Source of the DNA: Ligustrum vulgare
Lineage: Eukaryota; Streptophyta; Magnoliopsida; Lamiales; Oleaceae
Length of the DNA: 64,000 nucleotides
Direction of reading: 5' to 3'
Assembly: GCA_963555705.1 (NCBI GenBank)
Contig: OY743168.1
Coordinates: 93,102,925-93,166,924, forward strand
Part shown: piece after piece, positions 33,686 to 44,912 of the stretch
How the letters are laid out: the number at the start of each line of letters is the position of its first letter
How positions within the stretch are numbered: position 1 is the stretch's first letter
Translations under genes and position numbers: made by a program
Notes under the pieces: model-generated
The model's input: only the letters and a program-made list of their open reading frames with translations
What the model was told of the DNA's origin: nothing
Databases searched by the model: none

Positions 33686-34644
33686 ACTAGCTGTCTCTAC
33701 TATCTATGTATCATATTTACAAGCTTCTCGTGCATACGAGCACATTCGCTTTTGTCTGCATGTTACTGTGTTAGTTAACATGCAGAAGCATCAGTGACCA
33801 AAAGAGAAAAATAGAAGAAAATAAGCAAAAATAAATAGCTATTAATGAGTCATGACAACATTATTGTACTTCATAAGTATGTACAATGTTTTATATATTA
33901 ATTAATTTATAATAAAAAAAAGCCACTGTTTAATCTCAAAAAATAAAGAAAATGTTTGAATAAACTAGCTAGGTTTTAACTACAGAGAATCCGTTTTAAC
34001 TTTCAATCATAAGGGGTTCTAAATTAAATATTTCAGCAAGATAATTACTTTTCAAAAGTCATACGCATTATTAGTTACAACTCAAAATTCACAAAGATTT
34101 GCTTTTTATAATAATAGCTAAATGACCAGTGCTAGTTTCTTGAAAATGAATGACTGCTTGTTTGAAATAGTTTTAAATTTGATTAATTTTGCGTCAAATG
34201 CCATCTCTCAAGTCTCAACTGGATTGTATCGCAATTATTACCCATTTATAAACAACACAATTTTTCAAATCACTTTTTAATAACACTTAGTTTTCGAAAT
34301 CATTTCCAACCACATATTTTACCTAAAAAACAACTAAAAACCATTTATAAATCCTAGAAAATCAGCAGAACAGAGCCTTAAGCTTCAAATATGATAATTT
34401 TTGTTTAGCAAATAAAAGAAAATTGCTGAATTTAACCAAAAGAAAATGCCTAAATTAAAGCCTCTATTTGACAACTTGTTTATGAACAAATTTATAAATA
34501 ACAAATTTCTCCAAACAAATTTTTAACGACCTACAATTTTCAAAATCACATTTTAACCGCGTAATTATTTACCACGAAAATAATAAAAAAAAAATTTATA
34601 ATTTTTTTTTACCAAACAGACGCCACAACACAATGTACAAGTAA
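33686..34644. other. Intergenic AT-rich sequence with MITE debris
   Basis: There is no gene. Segments near 34250-34380 and 34465-34625 carry the 'caaatcactttttaa' and 'ttttaaccacat' motifs typical of the MITEs here, but without clean ends. Confidence 0.45.
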
Positions 34645-34816
34645 GGCTGTGTTCGGCTAGTCATTTTAAATAAAATTATAATTGAATACAATTTCTCATT
34701 CCACTTTTTAACCACACTCATTTTTTCTCTCCAATTTTAATCATATATTTTATCTAAAATCCCAAATAATATATTTTATAATTCAAATTCCTTTTATTAG
34801 GGCGGCGAACGGAGCC
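34645..34816. mobile_element. Tourist-like MITE (172 bp)
   Basis: The ends GGCTGTGTTCGGC and GCGAACGGAGCC are imperfect inverted repeats flanked by TAA (34642-34644 and 34817-34819), the three-base duplication of PIF/Harbinger-type MITEs. Confidence 0.75.
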
Positions 34817-34819
34817 TAA

Positions 34820-35855
34820 AAGGTATAACCTGAAAGATTATTTATTTATTTTAATGTAACCTAAAGGATCTATTTATGATGACTATATATTTTTCCTTTT
34901 TTATGAGTCTATCAAATCTCACAAATACTACTTTTGAAAGTAAACACAATTATTTTATTGGTAAAAATATACATATTTTCCACTTTGTAGGCTCTAAAAG
35001 CATTCTTGGGATATGCCAAATTGGAGCAATGTTTTCATTTGTCAAAGCTAAATTTTGAACAATGATACTCGTAGAGACAATAGTATGTGTTCTTATTTAA
35101 AAAAAAATAAAAATGCGGAATGAGCATAGGAATTCCCAATGAGGCAAACTGCAGCCTTAAAAAAGATATTTCCACTTTTTACATATTGGGAATAACCCAT
35201 CAACTTAACACCTTTTCTCTTTTGTGTGTGTAACTGCGCACGCCACCAGCTAAGATTCTCTCCTTTAATGGAGTTTAGTTAGTTTTCTCTTATATAATAA
35301 TAAGTTAAACCGGTTGGTTAGCTAGCGTTATGATAATTTGGAAAGCATTTAAACTTGAATAATAACTCGAAAACATTTGAAAAGTTCGATGCAGCTCATT
35401 TGAATCATAATAACAATTGAAAAAGTTCAGTAACAATTTGTATATTTAACTCAACTTTAGTTTTTTAAACTCAACTTTTCAAATTCAATCTAAATTATTC
35501 ATTCTTAGTTAAGCTCACAATTTTTTACTTTTCAAACATTTTTAAACCAAAAAAAAAAAAAAAAACTCACAAAAACTTTTAAAAATCACATTAATCTTAT
35601 ATTAAGAACATTTTTAACATTTTGTTTTACACCTCTCTGGTCACCATTAACCAACAAATAAAAAAAAATTTGTCCTTTTTTTTAAAAAAATAAATTAAAA
35701 AGCGCACGAGTCATACATGCTTATTTATGTTAAATTAGAGCATTTACTTCATGACAGCGGGGGAGCAGCTTACTGATTAATTGGACCCCCTATTGCAAAG
35801 GGGACAATCTCTTGTTGGTCTGGAGTCTAGGTACTCATGTAATATTGAAATGAAT
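34820..35855. other. Intergenic sequence
   Basis: A 60-codon open frame (34876-35058) has no motif and AT-rich composition, so I do not call it. Nothing else stands out. Confidence 0.45.
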
Positions 35856-36172
35856 TATGATACATGTACAATCATTTTGTACAAGATTATTTACAACTCA
35901 TTATGATATGATCTGGACAAGGCATCGGAGGGCGAAGTCGAGCCATCGGCAATATGACAATGATCTACGTGCAAAACGGAGCAAGTTCTATGTTGGGGTC
36001 AAGCCGAGAAGAGGGACGGATTAAGCCGAGCCAAGTTATTCCGCGTTTTCGACGAGATTCCCTGACTGGGATCTCATCACATTATGTGGTAAATTATGGA
36101 GTAATATATTGTTGAAAATGATATGATGTGTGAACTAATAAGAATGTAAGAAAAAATTGTACATGTATCATA
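35856..36172. mobile_element. Unclassified element with perfect 17-bp inverted ends
   Basis: TATGATACATGTACAAT at 35856 is exactly inverted at 36156-36172. The 280-bp interior is GC-richer than its surroundings (GGCATCGGAGGGCGAAG). No clear target duplication is visible. Confidence 0.5.
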
Positions 36173-36410
36173 ACTCTAACGAAATTTCTCTCATATTAAA
36201 TATATGTTTCACGATTTGGGTAGGACTACAGCACCACCGTCTTCTATATATATATAAGTCAAGTTAAGCTTAGTTGTCATTGTGATGAGGTGGAGGGGAT
36301 TGACAGTATTTATTAATGTAGATGTAGAAGCCAGAAGGACATCTAACATGATTTTCATTTGTACATAGCGTACTAATCATCTTGCACAATAAATGCTGCA
36401 ATTTGGTATT

Positions 36411-36437
36411 ATATCTATCTATCTATCTATCTATCTC
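36411..36437. repeat. (ATCT)n microsatellite
   Basis: About six and a half copies of ATCT. Confidence 0.9.
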
Positions 36438-36640
36438 TTTAATTTATTTTTCCTCTCCTTCCTCCTTTCATACTCTCTCTCTTTTCACCACTTACCAAAT
36501 CATCTTTTTCACGTGTCTAGCATTGAAGATGTCCTAACAATTTTTTTTATTTTTTTTTATTTTTTTCACATTTTTCAAATTACTTTTTAACCATGCATAT
36601 TTTCTCAACAATTTTTCAACAACAAATTTCACATAAAAAC

Positions 36641-36916
36641 ATTGTTTATAAACAATCCAAAGTCGCCAAACGGTGTTGTCAGGCATCAAAAGCATCTCTT
36701 TCTGGCCGCTGGCATTGAAACCCTATAAAAATATTGTTTATAAACAATCCAAAGTCGCCAAACGGTGTTGTCAAGCATCAAAAGCATCTCTTTCCGGCTG
36801 CTGGCATTGAAACCCCATAAAAATATTGTTTATAAACAATCCAAAGTCGTCAAACAGTGTTGTTAAGCATCAAAAGAATCTCTTTTCGGCTGCTGGCATT
36901 GAAACCCCAACCACAT
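36641..36916 (+). repeat. Three tandem copies of a 92-bp unit
   Basis: Units start ATTGTTTATAAACAATCC at 36641, 36733 and 36825, each followed by CAAAGTCG, a 'caaac.gtgttgt' stretch and the GCTGGCATTGAAACCC motif. The first half looks like a MITE end and the second half is the left edge of block P1. The corresponding place at 53670 has only one copy of the second half. Confidence 0.92.
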
Positions 36917-37185
36917 TAATTAAATGCATATTGCCAATAGTGAATTTTTAATTCATCCAGTAATTAAAAATTGTGTAAGATAATGAGTTCTATGGTGGAT
37001 TCATGACCTTTGAGCGGCAATTGGAATATAGAATAAACCAGCCGCAAAAGGGAGAATCTTTATGAATCTTGTCGGGTATCCCAGCTGTCCCAGCGGATTC
37101 TACGAAGTATATGCCGCGAGGTACAAGGGTTGGAATTAACTAACCTTTAACCGTTTCCTCAAAATTGTCCACAATTTTATTTAAG
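36872..37185 (+). repeat. Duplicated flank block P1, copy 1
   Basis: The sequence is colinear with 53672-54032. The best-kept core, about 37035-37097 (GGGAGAATCTTTATGAATCT, then GTCGGGTATCCCAGCTGT), differs by only about five bases from 53868-53930. I find no coding frame conserved between the copies. Confidence 0.88.
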
Positions 37186-38089
37186 AATTAAATGATTTAA
37201 TTTACAAAGGAACAACATTTCATTTTATTGGGCGAAAATGCAAAGCTAAGCCCCTGTTCTCTTTGCTATTTTGAGGTCGTTTTCTGTATTTATTTTCGAA
37301 AACGTTAAAAACGCGTTCTCTTCACCATTTTCGAAAACGCAATTTGAAAAAAGAAAAAAAAATTGTACACAAAACGCAAAATGCCTAAAACCTCGTTTTA
37401 GGCGTTTTGTTTGTATTTCGACAAAAAATCGCGTTTGGGATTATTATTTTTTTTTTTTAAGAATTATCTTAACTTAGAACTAAACTTAATATAAAGTTTT
37501 TATTTTCTTATTTATTTATTACTTTTTTTAGAATTATCCTAACTTGGAACTAAGCCTAAATAATTTTTTTTTTTTTTGAGAATTATCCTAACTTGGAACT
37601 AAGTTTAAATAAAATTTTATTGAATTCAATATCAACATTACAAAAAAAAAAAAAAAAAATTAAGTGAGAATTCTTGTTATTATATTTCAAAAAATGCACT
37701 GATAAATGGACTCTGGTGGTTTTAAAAGAACTTGCATTTTCTGAATTTTAATAAAAGTAAAGTTTTTTCAAATCCCGAATCTGACCAAGCTGTGTTAATA
37801 CTCTTAATACTCACATTAATGTGTTGCATGTAACCATGTTTTCACTGTATTGTGAAAGAAAATTTGAGTTTGAATTAGTATTATTCTGCAAGCAAATTAA
37901 TTAAAAATAGTTTAAGTAGTATTCTGCAAAATTTCAAATAGAACGTGTTTTCCCCCTTTTCATTTTAAAAAACAGTTTTCAGAAATGACAAACCAAACTA
38001 CAAATGAAATTCAAAACGAGTTTATTGCGTTTTGGATATTTTGTATTAAAAAGTCCAAAATGATCAAAACGAGCGTTTTGAATTTTTTT

Positions 38090-38714
38090 TTTTAAAAGTA
38101 AATGTGAGACATGCACTTCATTCACTTGAATTTCTTATATTATTTTGTCATTATATATAGATTCATGTTAAGATTTTTTTTTTAATAATTTTTTTATTAT
38201 TACCTTCACCTGAAATTCTTATATTATTTTGTCATTATATAATATATATAGATCCATGTTAAGATTTTTTTTTTTTTTTTTGGTAAAAGTAAGACACTTC
38301 ATTCACTTGAAATTCTTATATTATTTTGTCATTATATATAGATCATGTTAAGATTTTTTTTTGTAAAAGTTAGACACTTCATTCACTTGAAATTCTTATA
38401 TTATTTCGCCATTATGTATAGATCCATTTTAAGATTTTTTTTTTTTTTTTTTGTAAATTTTTTTATTTTTTTTTAATTTTTATTATTATTATTATTTATT
38501 TATTTTTTTTTTTGTAAAAGTAAGACACTTCCTTCACTTGAAATTCTTATGTTATTTTGCCATTATATAGATTCATGTTAATTTATTTATTTATTTTTTT
38601 GTAATTTTTATTTATTATTATTATTATTATTATTTTTTTGTAAATGTGAGACACTTCCTTTACTTGAAATTCTTATGTTATTTTGCCATTATATATAGAT
38701 CCATGTTAAGATTT
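38090..38714. repeat. Minisatellite, about six units of 80-150 bp
   Basis: Each unit contains CACTTCATTCACTTGAAATT followed by CTTATATTATTTTGTCATTA and 'gatccatgttaagatt', separated by T-rich tracts of varying length. Unit-length differences come from the T tracts. Confidence 0.9.
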
Positions 38715-39468
38715 TGTTGGTATGCGGTTTGTTACGACCATGACTAATTGGATATGACACGTCATCTATATGGGCCCATCAAGGGAGCCACAAAACATCC
38801 AGTCACCTAATCATGACCTACATGCCAAAACTGTGGATACCAAATTTACTGGATTCTTATATGCCGAGGTGACCCTATGTCGGGGTGATGCTATGCCGAG
38901 GTAACCTATACCGGGGTGATGCTGTGCTGAGGTAACCTATGCCGGGGCGATGCTATGCCGAGGTACCCTTATGCCGAGGTACTCTTAAGCCGAGGGGAGT
39001 ACCCTGAAAATGTGAGAAGACAGCTTGATGTGACAACATCTTTAAAGGGATTTGATGGTTGCTTTAACCCTATGACATGTAGTAATGATTATAACCAAAG
39101 AAATAGTTTACCTCATGAAGGGTTAGGATCTTACCATATGTAAAGCATAACATATGTCACAATCTAAGATAATTACACCATCTATAAATAGAGCACACTT
39201 GTCTCTAAGGAAAATGTTGGTAATCCAATACTCTAACTCAATATTTTACTCTCTCTCCCTTTTCTCTCCTTTACACACTTATGTTTCCCGCACATAATTT
39301 ATATTTGCTTGAAATGAGTACCGACTTAGGCATCAGAGTGCAAACGGGAACCACCTCGGCCCCTTTTGCAAACTGATTGTTTGTCCTAGTGCGCAGGAGA
39401 TCCACGTGTTCAAGAGGGAAGAGCTGAGACGTGTTGGTCTAAGGTCCAACCAGATTTTGTGGTCAACA
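38715..39468 (+). mobile_element. Probable solo LTR with TATA box and internal repeat
   Basis: The ends are TGTTGGTATGCGG and GTGGTCAACA. A promoter motif CTATAAATAGAGC lies at about 39181-39193, and downstream GACTTAGGCATCAGAGTGC is of a kind often found in plant gypsy LTRs. A short array of GCCGAGGTAACC / GCCGGGGTGATGCT units occupies 38860-38995. No clean target duplication is seen. Confidence 0.6.
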
Positions 39469-39879
39469 AGGTTAAATTTTTGTTTAGTTAAAACAATATT
39501 AATAATGAATTTATTGACATAGAGAACTAATTGATTTATTAACATTAAAATTAAAGTAATTCAACAAATCAACCATTTTTTACATATAAAATATCACAAA
39601 ATAAATATATCAAAAAATTACAAAGTAAACTCATTTTTCAGTTTTCTATTTTTGAAAACAGTTTTTCAAAATCACAAAGAGAACATGTTTTCAGCAATCC
39701 CAAAATAAACAACCAAAATTCAAAATAAAATCCAAAACTCAAAATTCAAAATTGAAATACAAAGAAAACGTCCTCTTCTTTAGCCAAAATAGTTGAAATC
39801 ATACATAATTAAAAAGTTGGGAATATATTATGCTAAACAAAATAGGTTGATAATAAAATTACAACATTTCACGATGGTT

Positions 39880-39995
39880 AGAAATGAAAATTTGCAACTT
39901 TCCCGATTTAATATTCGGTTCACATCATGTGCAGCCCTAATTGCAGGGACTTTCCAACTGCAAAGCTTCTGATATTGCCAAGTTAATATATATAT
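39880..39995 (+). repeat. Duplicated flank block P2, copy 1
   Basis: Shared motifs with 57230-57370 are TTTCCC, TTAATATT, CACATCATGTGCA and ACTGCAAAGCTTCTGATATT, in the same order. Confidence 0.7.
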
Positions 39996-40489
39996 GTATG
40001 TATGTAGATAAAACTTGTCCCGTCTTTAATAAGGAGAGGTAGGAGGCGCTTGCCTCTTCAGGCGTTGAATGGGCATATATTTTATTTTATTATTTGTTTT
40101 TTTTAATTTATTCAATTGAATAAAATTCGAGTGTAATAGATATCTTATGCTTAGAAACTTAACAAAAACTTCAACTTTTTAATCGTCAAACATTAATTTT
40201 AACTACACATTTTATTTATAAGCAACTTTTATTAAACTTTGATTAAAAAAAAAAATTATCAAATACTTTGATAACGAGAACAAATTATCCTATAGAATAA
40301 TTAAAAGAAATTCACTTCTTATATATCTACAAATTAATTGTTTCTTAAAAAATATAATATTTTTAATAAATTTTGATAAAAATTATTGAAATATGTTTTT
40401 AAATAGTTGAAGAACCCATGACAAGTATGTTTAAAATTAATTGTTGATTTTGACTTAAATATTTTCAATTTTTTTTATAAGTTTACAGT
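39996..40489. other. Where the lost middle CEP gene would be expected
   Basis: By comparison with the third unit, a CEP gene should lie between blocks P2 and P3. I searched all frames by eye for FRPT, SPG.GH or a signal peptide and found none; the stretch is AT-rich and MITE-like. Confidence 0.4.
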
Positions 40490-40682
40490 TTCTCCTTGCA
40501 AAGGCTTTCGTATAACATTTTATCATTTGATCTCTGAGATAGTTTCTCCTGAGAGTTATTCAAACAGTATGGGCTTTTTTAATATGGATTCATTATTTTT
40601 GGGTACCTACGAAAATTCTTATATATTTCCACAATAATTTACAAGCAGGTCCCTAGGGTTTATAGATATATAGCTCCCTTTT
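40490..40682 (+). repeat. Duplicated flank block P3, copy 1
   Basis: AAGGCTTTCGTAT, then TCTCTGAGATAG, GATTCATTATTTTTGGGTACC, CACAATAATTTAC and AAGCAGGTCC recur in order at 59375-59645, which is 350 bp downstream of the single-peptide CEP gene. Confidence 0.82.
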
Positions 40683-40700
40683 TTTAGCATCGAAGAATAA

Positions 40701-41217
40701 GGTGGCATTCTGTTTGTATTTTATTTTGTATTTTCATTTTCGAAAATGTTTTGTATTTCCTGTTTTTATTTTTGTTTTCAAATTTGTTGAAAACGCGTTT
40801 GGTTTGTCATTTCTGAAAACTGTTTTTGAAAATAAAAAACTGGAAAATACGTTCTGTTTGAAATTTACAGAATACTACTTAAATTATTTTTAACTAATTT
40901 GCTTGCAGAAAATTATTGGCTCAAATTTAAATTTTCTTTCATAATACACTGAAATCATGGTTACATGTAATACACTAATGTGAGCATTAAGAGTTTATAT
41001 TAACAAAGCTTAGTAAAGTTCGGGATTTGAGGAAGTTCTATTAAAATTCAGAAAATGCAAGTTCTTTCAAAACTACCAGAGTCCATTTATCAAGGCATTT
41101 TTTGAAAAATAAGAACAAGAATTTTCTCTTAAATTTTTTTTTTTTTTTTTTTTTTTAATGTTGATATTGAATTCAATAAAATCTTATTTAAGCTTAGTTC
41201 CAAGTTAAGATAATTAT

Positions 41218-41255
<38 letters not shown>

Positions 41256-41450
41256 ATTTAGGCTTAGTTCCAAGCTAGGATAATTTAAAAAAAAAAAAAA
41301 AAAAACTCAAAATACGTTTTCCGCGTTTTGAATATTTTTTTTATTTTGTTTTCCAAAATGCGTTTTCGAAAATGGTAAAGAGAACGCGTTTTTAGTGTTT
41401 TCTAAAATAAAAATAGAAAACGACCCCAAAACAGTAAAGAGAACATGACC
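40701..41450. mobile_element. Tourist-like element (750 bp)
   Basis: The ends GGTGGCATTCTGTTTG and AAAGAGAACATGACC are imperfectly inverted and flanked by TAA (40698-40700 and 41451-41453). The interior is an inverted copy of 37250-38070. It contains poly(T) (about 41140) and poly(A) (about 41220-41253) tracts. There is no coding capacity. Confidence 0.72.
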
Positions 41451-42037
41451 TAAGATTTTGAAGTTTTTAATGAAATCACGTTTCACTTAACAAAACTTTA
41501 ATTAGTGTGATCTTGATCAAAATGTATGATTAAAATTAATTTGTAAATGATTGTACTTGTCCCATAAACAAGTTGGCTCCATGGGAGCTAACTGAACAAC
41601 GTATAACATCGTGCAAGTCAATCGCCGACTCACGAGTCTGATTATTGAGGAGTGCAAATTAATACAATTTTCTTTTTTTAAAAAAAATAAAAAAAAATAC
41701 ACACATATAAAGTCGTAAATGTTCGGCGAGGCGAGCTGGAATTTTTTTAAATGAGCCAGCTCACCCTAGGCTCGTGCCTGACGATGGGGGAGCCGATTGG
41801 CTAAACTCGGCTGTAGTAGGGTTTTGAAGGCTAGGAATCGCTTTTCAGAAGCAGAGCTTCTTAAAAAATTATGCGTGGGCTGTTCTTGCTTTCTGGAAGG
41901 ACTTGAAACATCTCATAAACACCGTTATTTACAAAAAGTTCAGAATATAATTTTGCAGTATTTTCGATAAATTTATCACATTTTAGCATTTTCTTCACGT
42001 TGTGCTCGCATGTCATAAATCCGGTTTTGGGCTCCTC
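41451..42037. other. Intergenic sequence
   Basis: I see no gene; short frames on both strands lack motifs. Confidence 0.45.
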
Positions 42038-42278
42038 TAGATGTGTCAATCCGGATAGTCTGGATTGGGTTGACCCGTCAACATATGAGTCTGGTAACGG
42101 TCCGTTTAAAAAAAAGTCCACCCGCTGCGGTTTCGGGACCGGTTACGAGTCAACCCACAAATTTCGAATTACAATCCAGGTCCGCCCGTTGGTCCATTCG
42201 GATCGAGCTCATGCGGGTTGCGGGTTGCGGTTCATTCTGATTTGACCAGTATGAATAAAAATATAGAATTTTTTATAT

Positions 42279-42361
<83 letters not shown>

Positions 42362-42834
42362 TTAAATTTATAAATACGAGATGAACAAAATGATAAATTC
42401 ATATTTATACCATAAAATGTTTATATAGAATTTACATTTATATTTTATGTTACATGAATTACTTCTAAATTTATTTACTTAAATAAAATATAAACAAATA
42501 ACAACTAAATGCTAAATGCATTTCTAATTACTACTATCAAAGAACATTATGTTTCTTATCTATTAGGGAGAAAAATAATATTTACCTTTAGAAATTGTAT
42601 TAGTACTAGAGTTTGTAGAATAATGAAAATTTTTAATATTACGATATTTAATAAAAATATATATATTTCTTTTAATTTCACGGGCCAGCGGGTTAACCGC
42701 GGTCTGCGAAACTCGCGGTTCATACCTTCTTGACCTGTGAACCGTCCGCACGGATCGCGGGTCGACCCACGATCCCGGGTCGATTCGAGCCAGTTTTCAC
42801 GGGTCTGGTCGACCCGTCCATCTTGACATCTCTA
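42038..42834. mobile_element. hAT-type non-autonomous transposon (797 bp)
   Basis: The ends TAGATGTGTCAATCCGG and CCATCTTGACATCTCTA are flanked by GGCTCCTC / TGCTCCTC (seven of eight bases). Subterminal GGGTTGACCCG / GGGTCGACCC motifs are GC-rich, and the centre is AT-rich with a long TA microsatellite (42280-42356). Confidence 0.8.
42280..42356. repeat. (TA)n microsatellite
   Basis: About 75 bases of uninterrupted TA within the hAT-type element. Confidence 0.97.
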
Positions 42835-43007
42835 TGCTCCTCTCCGAAATGTTAAAACAGCAAATCTTCGTGCTAGTTAAAAATATAAAAAATTAATTAA
42901 AGAACACGAAAAAGTTGCAGATCTAAAAAATAGAATAAAATCTTTCACCAATCCCAACGAAACCAAGAAACAAAAGAAAAAGTTTAATAATTTTTTTTTT
43001 TGCCATT

Positions 43008-43378
43008 AACTGCAAATTAAAGAAACAAAAGAAAAATATTGAAAACTTTGTTAAGTGGATCCACCATCCTTTGGCCCAGTACATTTCAAGTGGTATTCTA
43101 GTCCCCTTTAGCTCCTTGTGCTGTGGAAAATATACCTTTTGATGACAGTTAATAAAATCATTAATTTTGCCATGAACTGCAAATTAAAGAATAATCCTTT
43201 TAGCTCACAAATTTTGGAGGAAGACTGTCGTCAAAAGGTCATATAAAATAAGATGCACGCCGACAAGACATTCCCTACTTTGAATTGAATAATAAGGTTA
43301 ACAAAAGTTATTCAATATATCTCGTACCATCTTTTGTCCCAGTACATTTCAAGTAGTATTCTAGTCCCCATTTTTTAA
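43008..43378 (+). repeat. Local duplication in the intergenic region
   Basis: CCATTAACTGCAAATTAAAG (43008) recurs at 43162, and CCCAGTACATTTCAAGTGGT (43075) recurs at 43337 with small changes. The arrangement indicates a diverged tandem duplication of roughly 150-260 bp. Confidence 0.75.
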
Positions 43379-43747
43379 ATTTGATTTTTTCTTAAGTTTT
43401 CATTCTCGATTTATTATTTCATAAAATCAGAAACTTTTATCAACTTTTCGATCACATATTTTTATCATATTGTACCAAAATCTACCGAAAATTTGATGTG
43501 TAACAAAACAGGGACTAAATAGAAAAAAACTAAGACAATAAGAATTTGTTGTTGTGAAATTTATTTATTTATTGTTTATAAAATATGGTGGAGATTTTGA
43601 CAAAAGCTTATGAAATGTGTATTACATGTATCATAAAATGTTAAAATTATTGTTAACTTTGACATCAACATTTTTAGCAAGTTTTTAATTAGTCCAAACA
43701 AACTCTAAACTCAATTAAGATTGAACTATGATTGACATTATTTTAAT

Positions 43748-43900
43748 TATTAGCACTATTTTCCATATTCCTTTCAAATAGTTTCCTAAGCTTCATTTTA
43801 TCAGGATTCAGGTGAATCTGTTACATGTATAATGTAGAATCGTTTTTATAGCCAATTTATCTACAAATAAAACTTTTGTAAATAATCTCTCTTTTTCCTT
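43748..43900 (+). repeat. Duplicated flank block P4, copy 2
   Basis: Colinear with 33475-33640 (ATATTCCTTTCAAATAGTTT, GGTGAATCTGTTACATG, CAATTTATCTACAAATAAA). No CEP gene precedes it within 3 kb, consistent with loss of the middle gene. Confidence 0.8.
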
Positions 43901-44149
43901 AGATCTTGTTGGAAAAATTGTGTTTAAGAAACATTGAAGAATATTAGATTGAACTTAAACAAAACAGAAATAATATTGAAGAAAGACACAAAAGTTATAC
44001 TGCATGATGCACATTTCAATGTGCAGTATCTTTTCGCGAAAGACAAGCGATCGCTTGGTTGAAGTTTTTTGAAAAAACTTGTGCTATGCGATATGTATGG
44101 GCACCATTGCATTGTGGTCCGAAAATGATACTCGAAAATTGAAAATTTG

Positions 44150-44632
44150 ACTTCTCTCCTACATTTCGAAGGAAGCCCCGACCCGCCCCGGACCCGAAAT
44201 GACATGACCCCGCCCCGTCTCGCGACTGTTCCGGGGCGGGTCGCGGTCCCGCCCCGCCAAATGACCCGAATTTTTATTTTTTATTTTTTTTTAATTGGTA
44301 ATAAAATATTAGGTGAAAAACTTAGGAGTCGAACTAGTTAGAGTTTTTAAGTTTGAACTTTAAACATAATATGTTTATTTGAAGGGGAAAAAAATCAATA
44401 AACAACATAATGATATAGTGGTTATATATTCTCATACCCTTAAATTCCACCAAGGTTCAATTCTTCTAGACCTCATTAAATTTATTTTTAGTTTCTCATT
44501 CCCCCTTTAAAAAAAAAAATCTCGGGTCATGGGGCGGGGCGGGTCCGCCCAAACCCGCCCCGCAAATCCGACGGGGCGGGTCGTTTAGGGTCCTCCGGGT
44601 TTCGGGTCGTTCGGATTTTTTTGCCATATCTA
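44150..44632. mobile_element. GC-rich-ended hAT-like element, left end unclear
   Basis: Both ends carry runs of CCCGCCCCG / CGGGGCGGG around an AT-rich centre, and the right end reads TTTTTTGCCATATCTA. The layout matches the hAT element at 42038, but I cannot find the left terminus or an eight-base duplication. Confidence 0.5.
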
Positions 44633-44912
44633 GGAAGAATATGACTTTTCTGTTGGCATGAGCTGTCATACGAGTAAATTAAGGGATAAAGATCCCTTTA
44701 ATTTTGGGCTGATTAGAGTCTATTGGAATCAATTACAACCTTAATTTTCTCTTGTATATACCAAAAATAGTCATAGTGGATCTGTTATATATAGTCACTA
44801 TATTGTAACAAGGAGATATATACATTACTTTTCTACTCTTTGTTGTCTCTTTACAATATGGTATCAGAGCTGGTTATTCTTTCCTAACCCTAGTAATCCC
44901 AAATCCGTTATC

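Larger units (their letters stand above)
37250..39782. mobile_element. Long MITE-like element, expanded by internal insertions
   Basis: The left half (37250-38070) is the reverse complement of much of 40701-41450, including CTAACTTGGAACTAAGCC and the 'gcattttctgaattttaataaaa' stretch. It starts GCCCCTGTTCTCTTTGC after TAA, and the matching far end (AAAGAAAACGTCCTCTTC) lies near 39780. The middle is filled by a minisatellite (38090-38714) and a solo LTR (38715-39468). Confidence 0.55.

Noticed and set aside
36641..36916. CRISPR-like regular repeats
   Set aside because: Plant sequence; three adjacent 92-bp units with no unique spacers are a tandem repeat.
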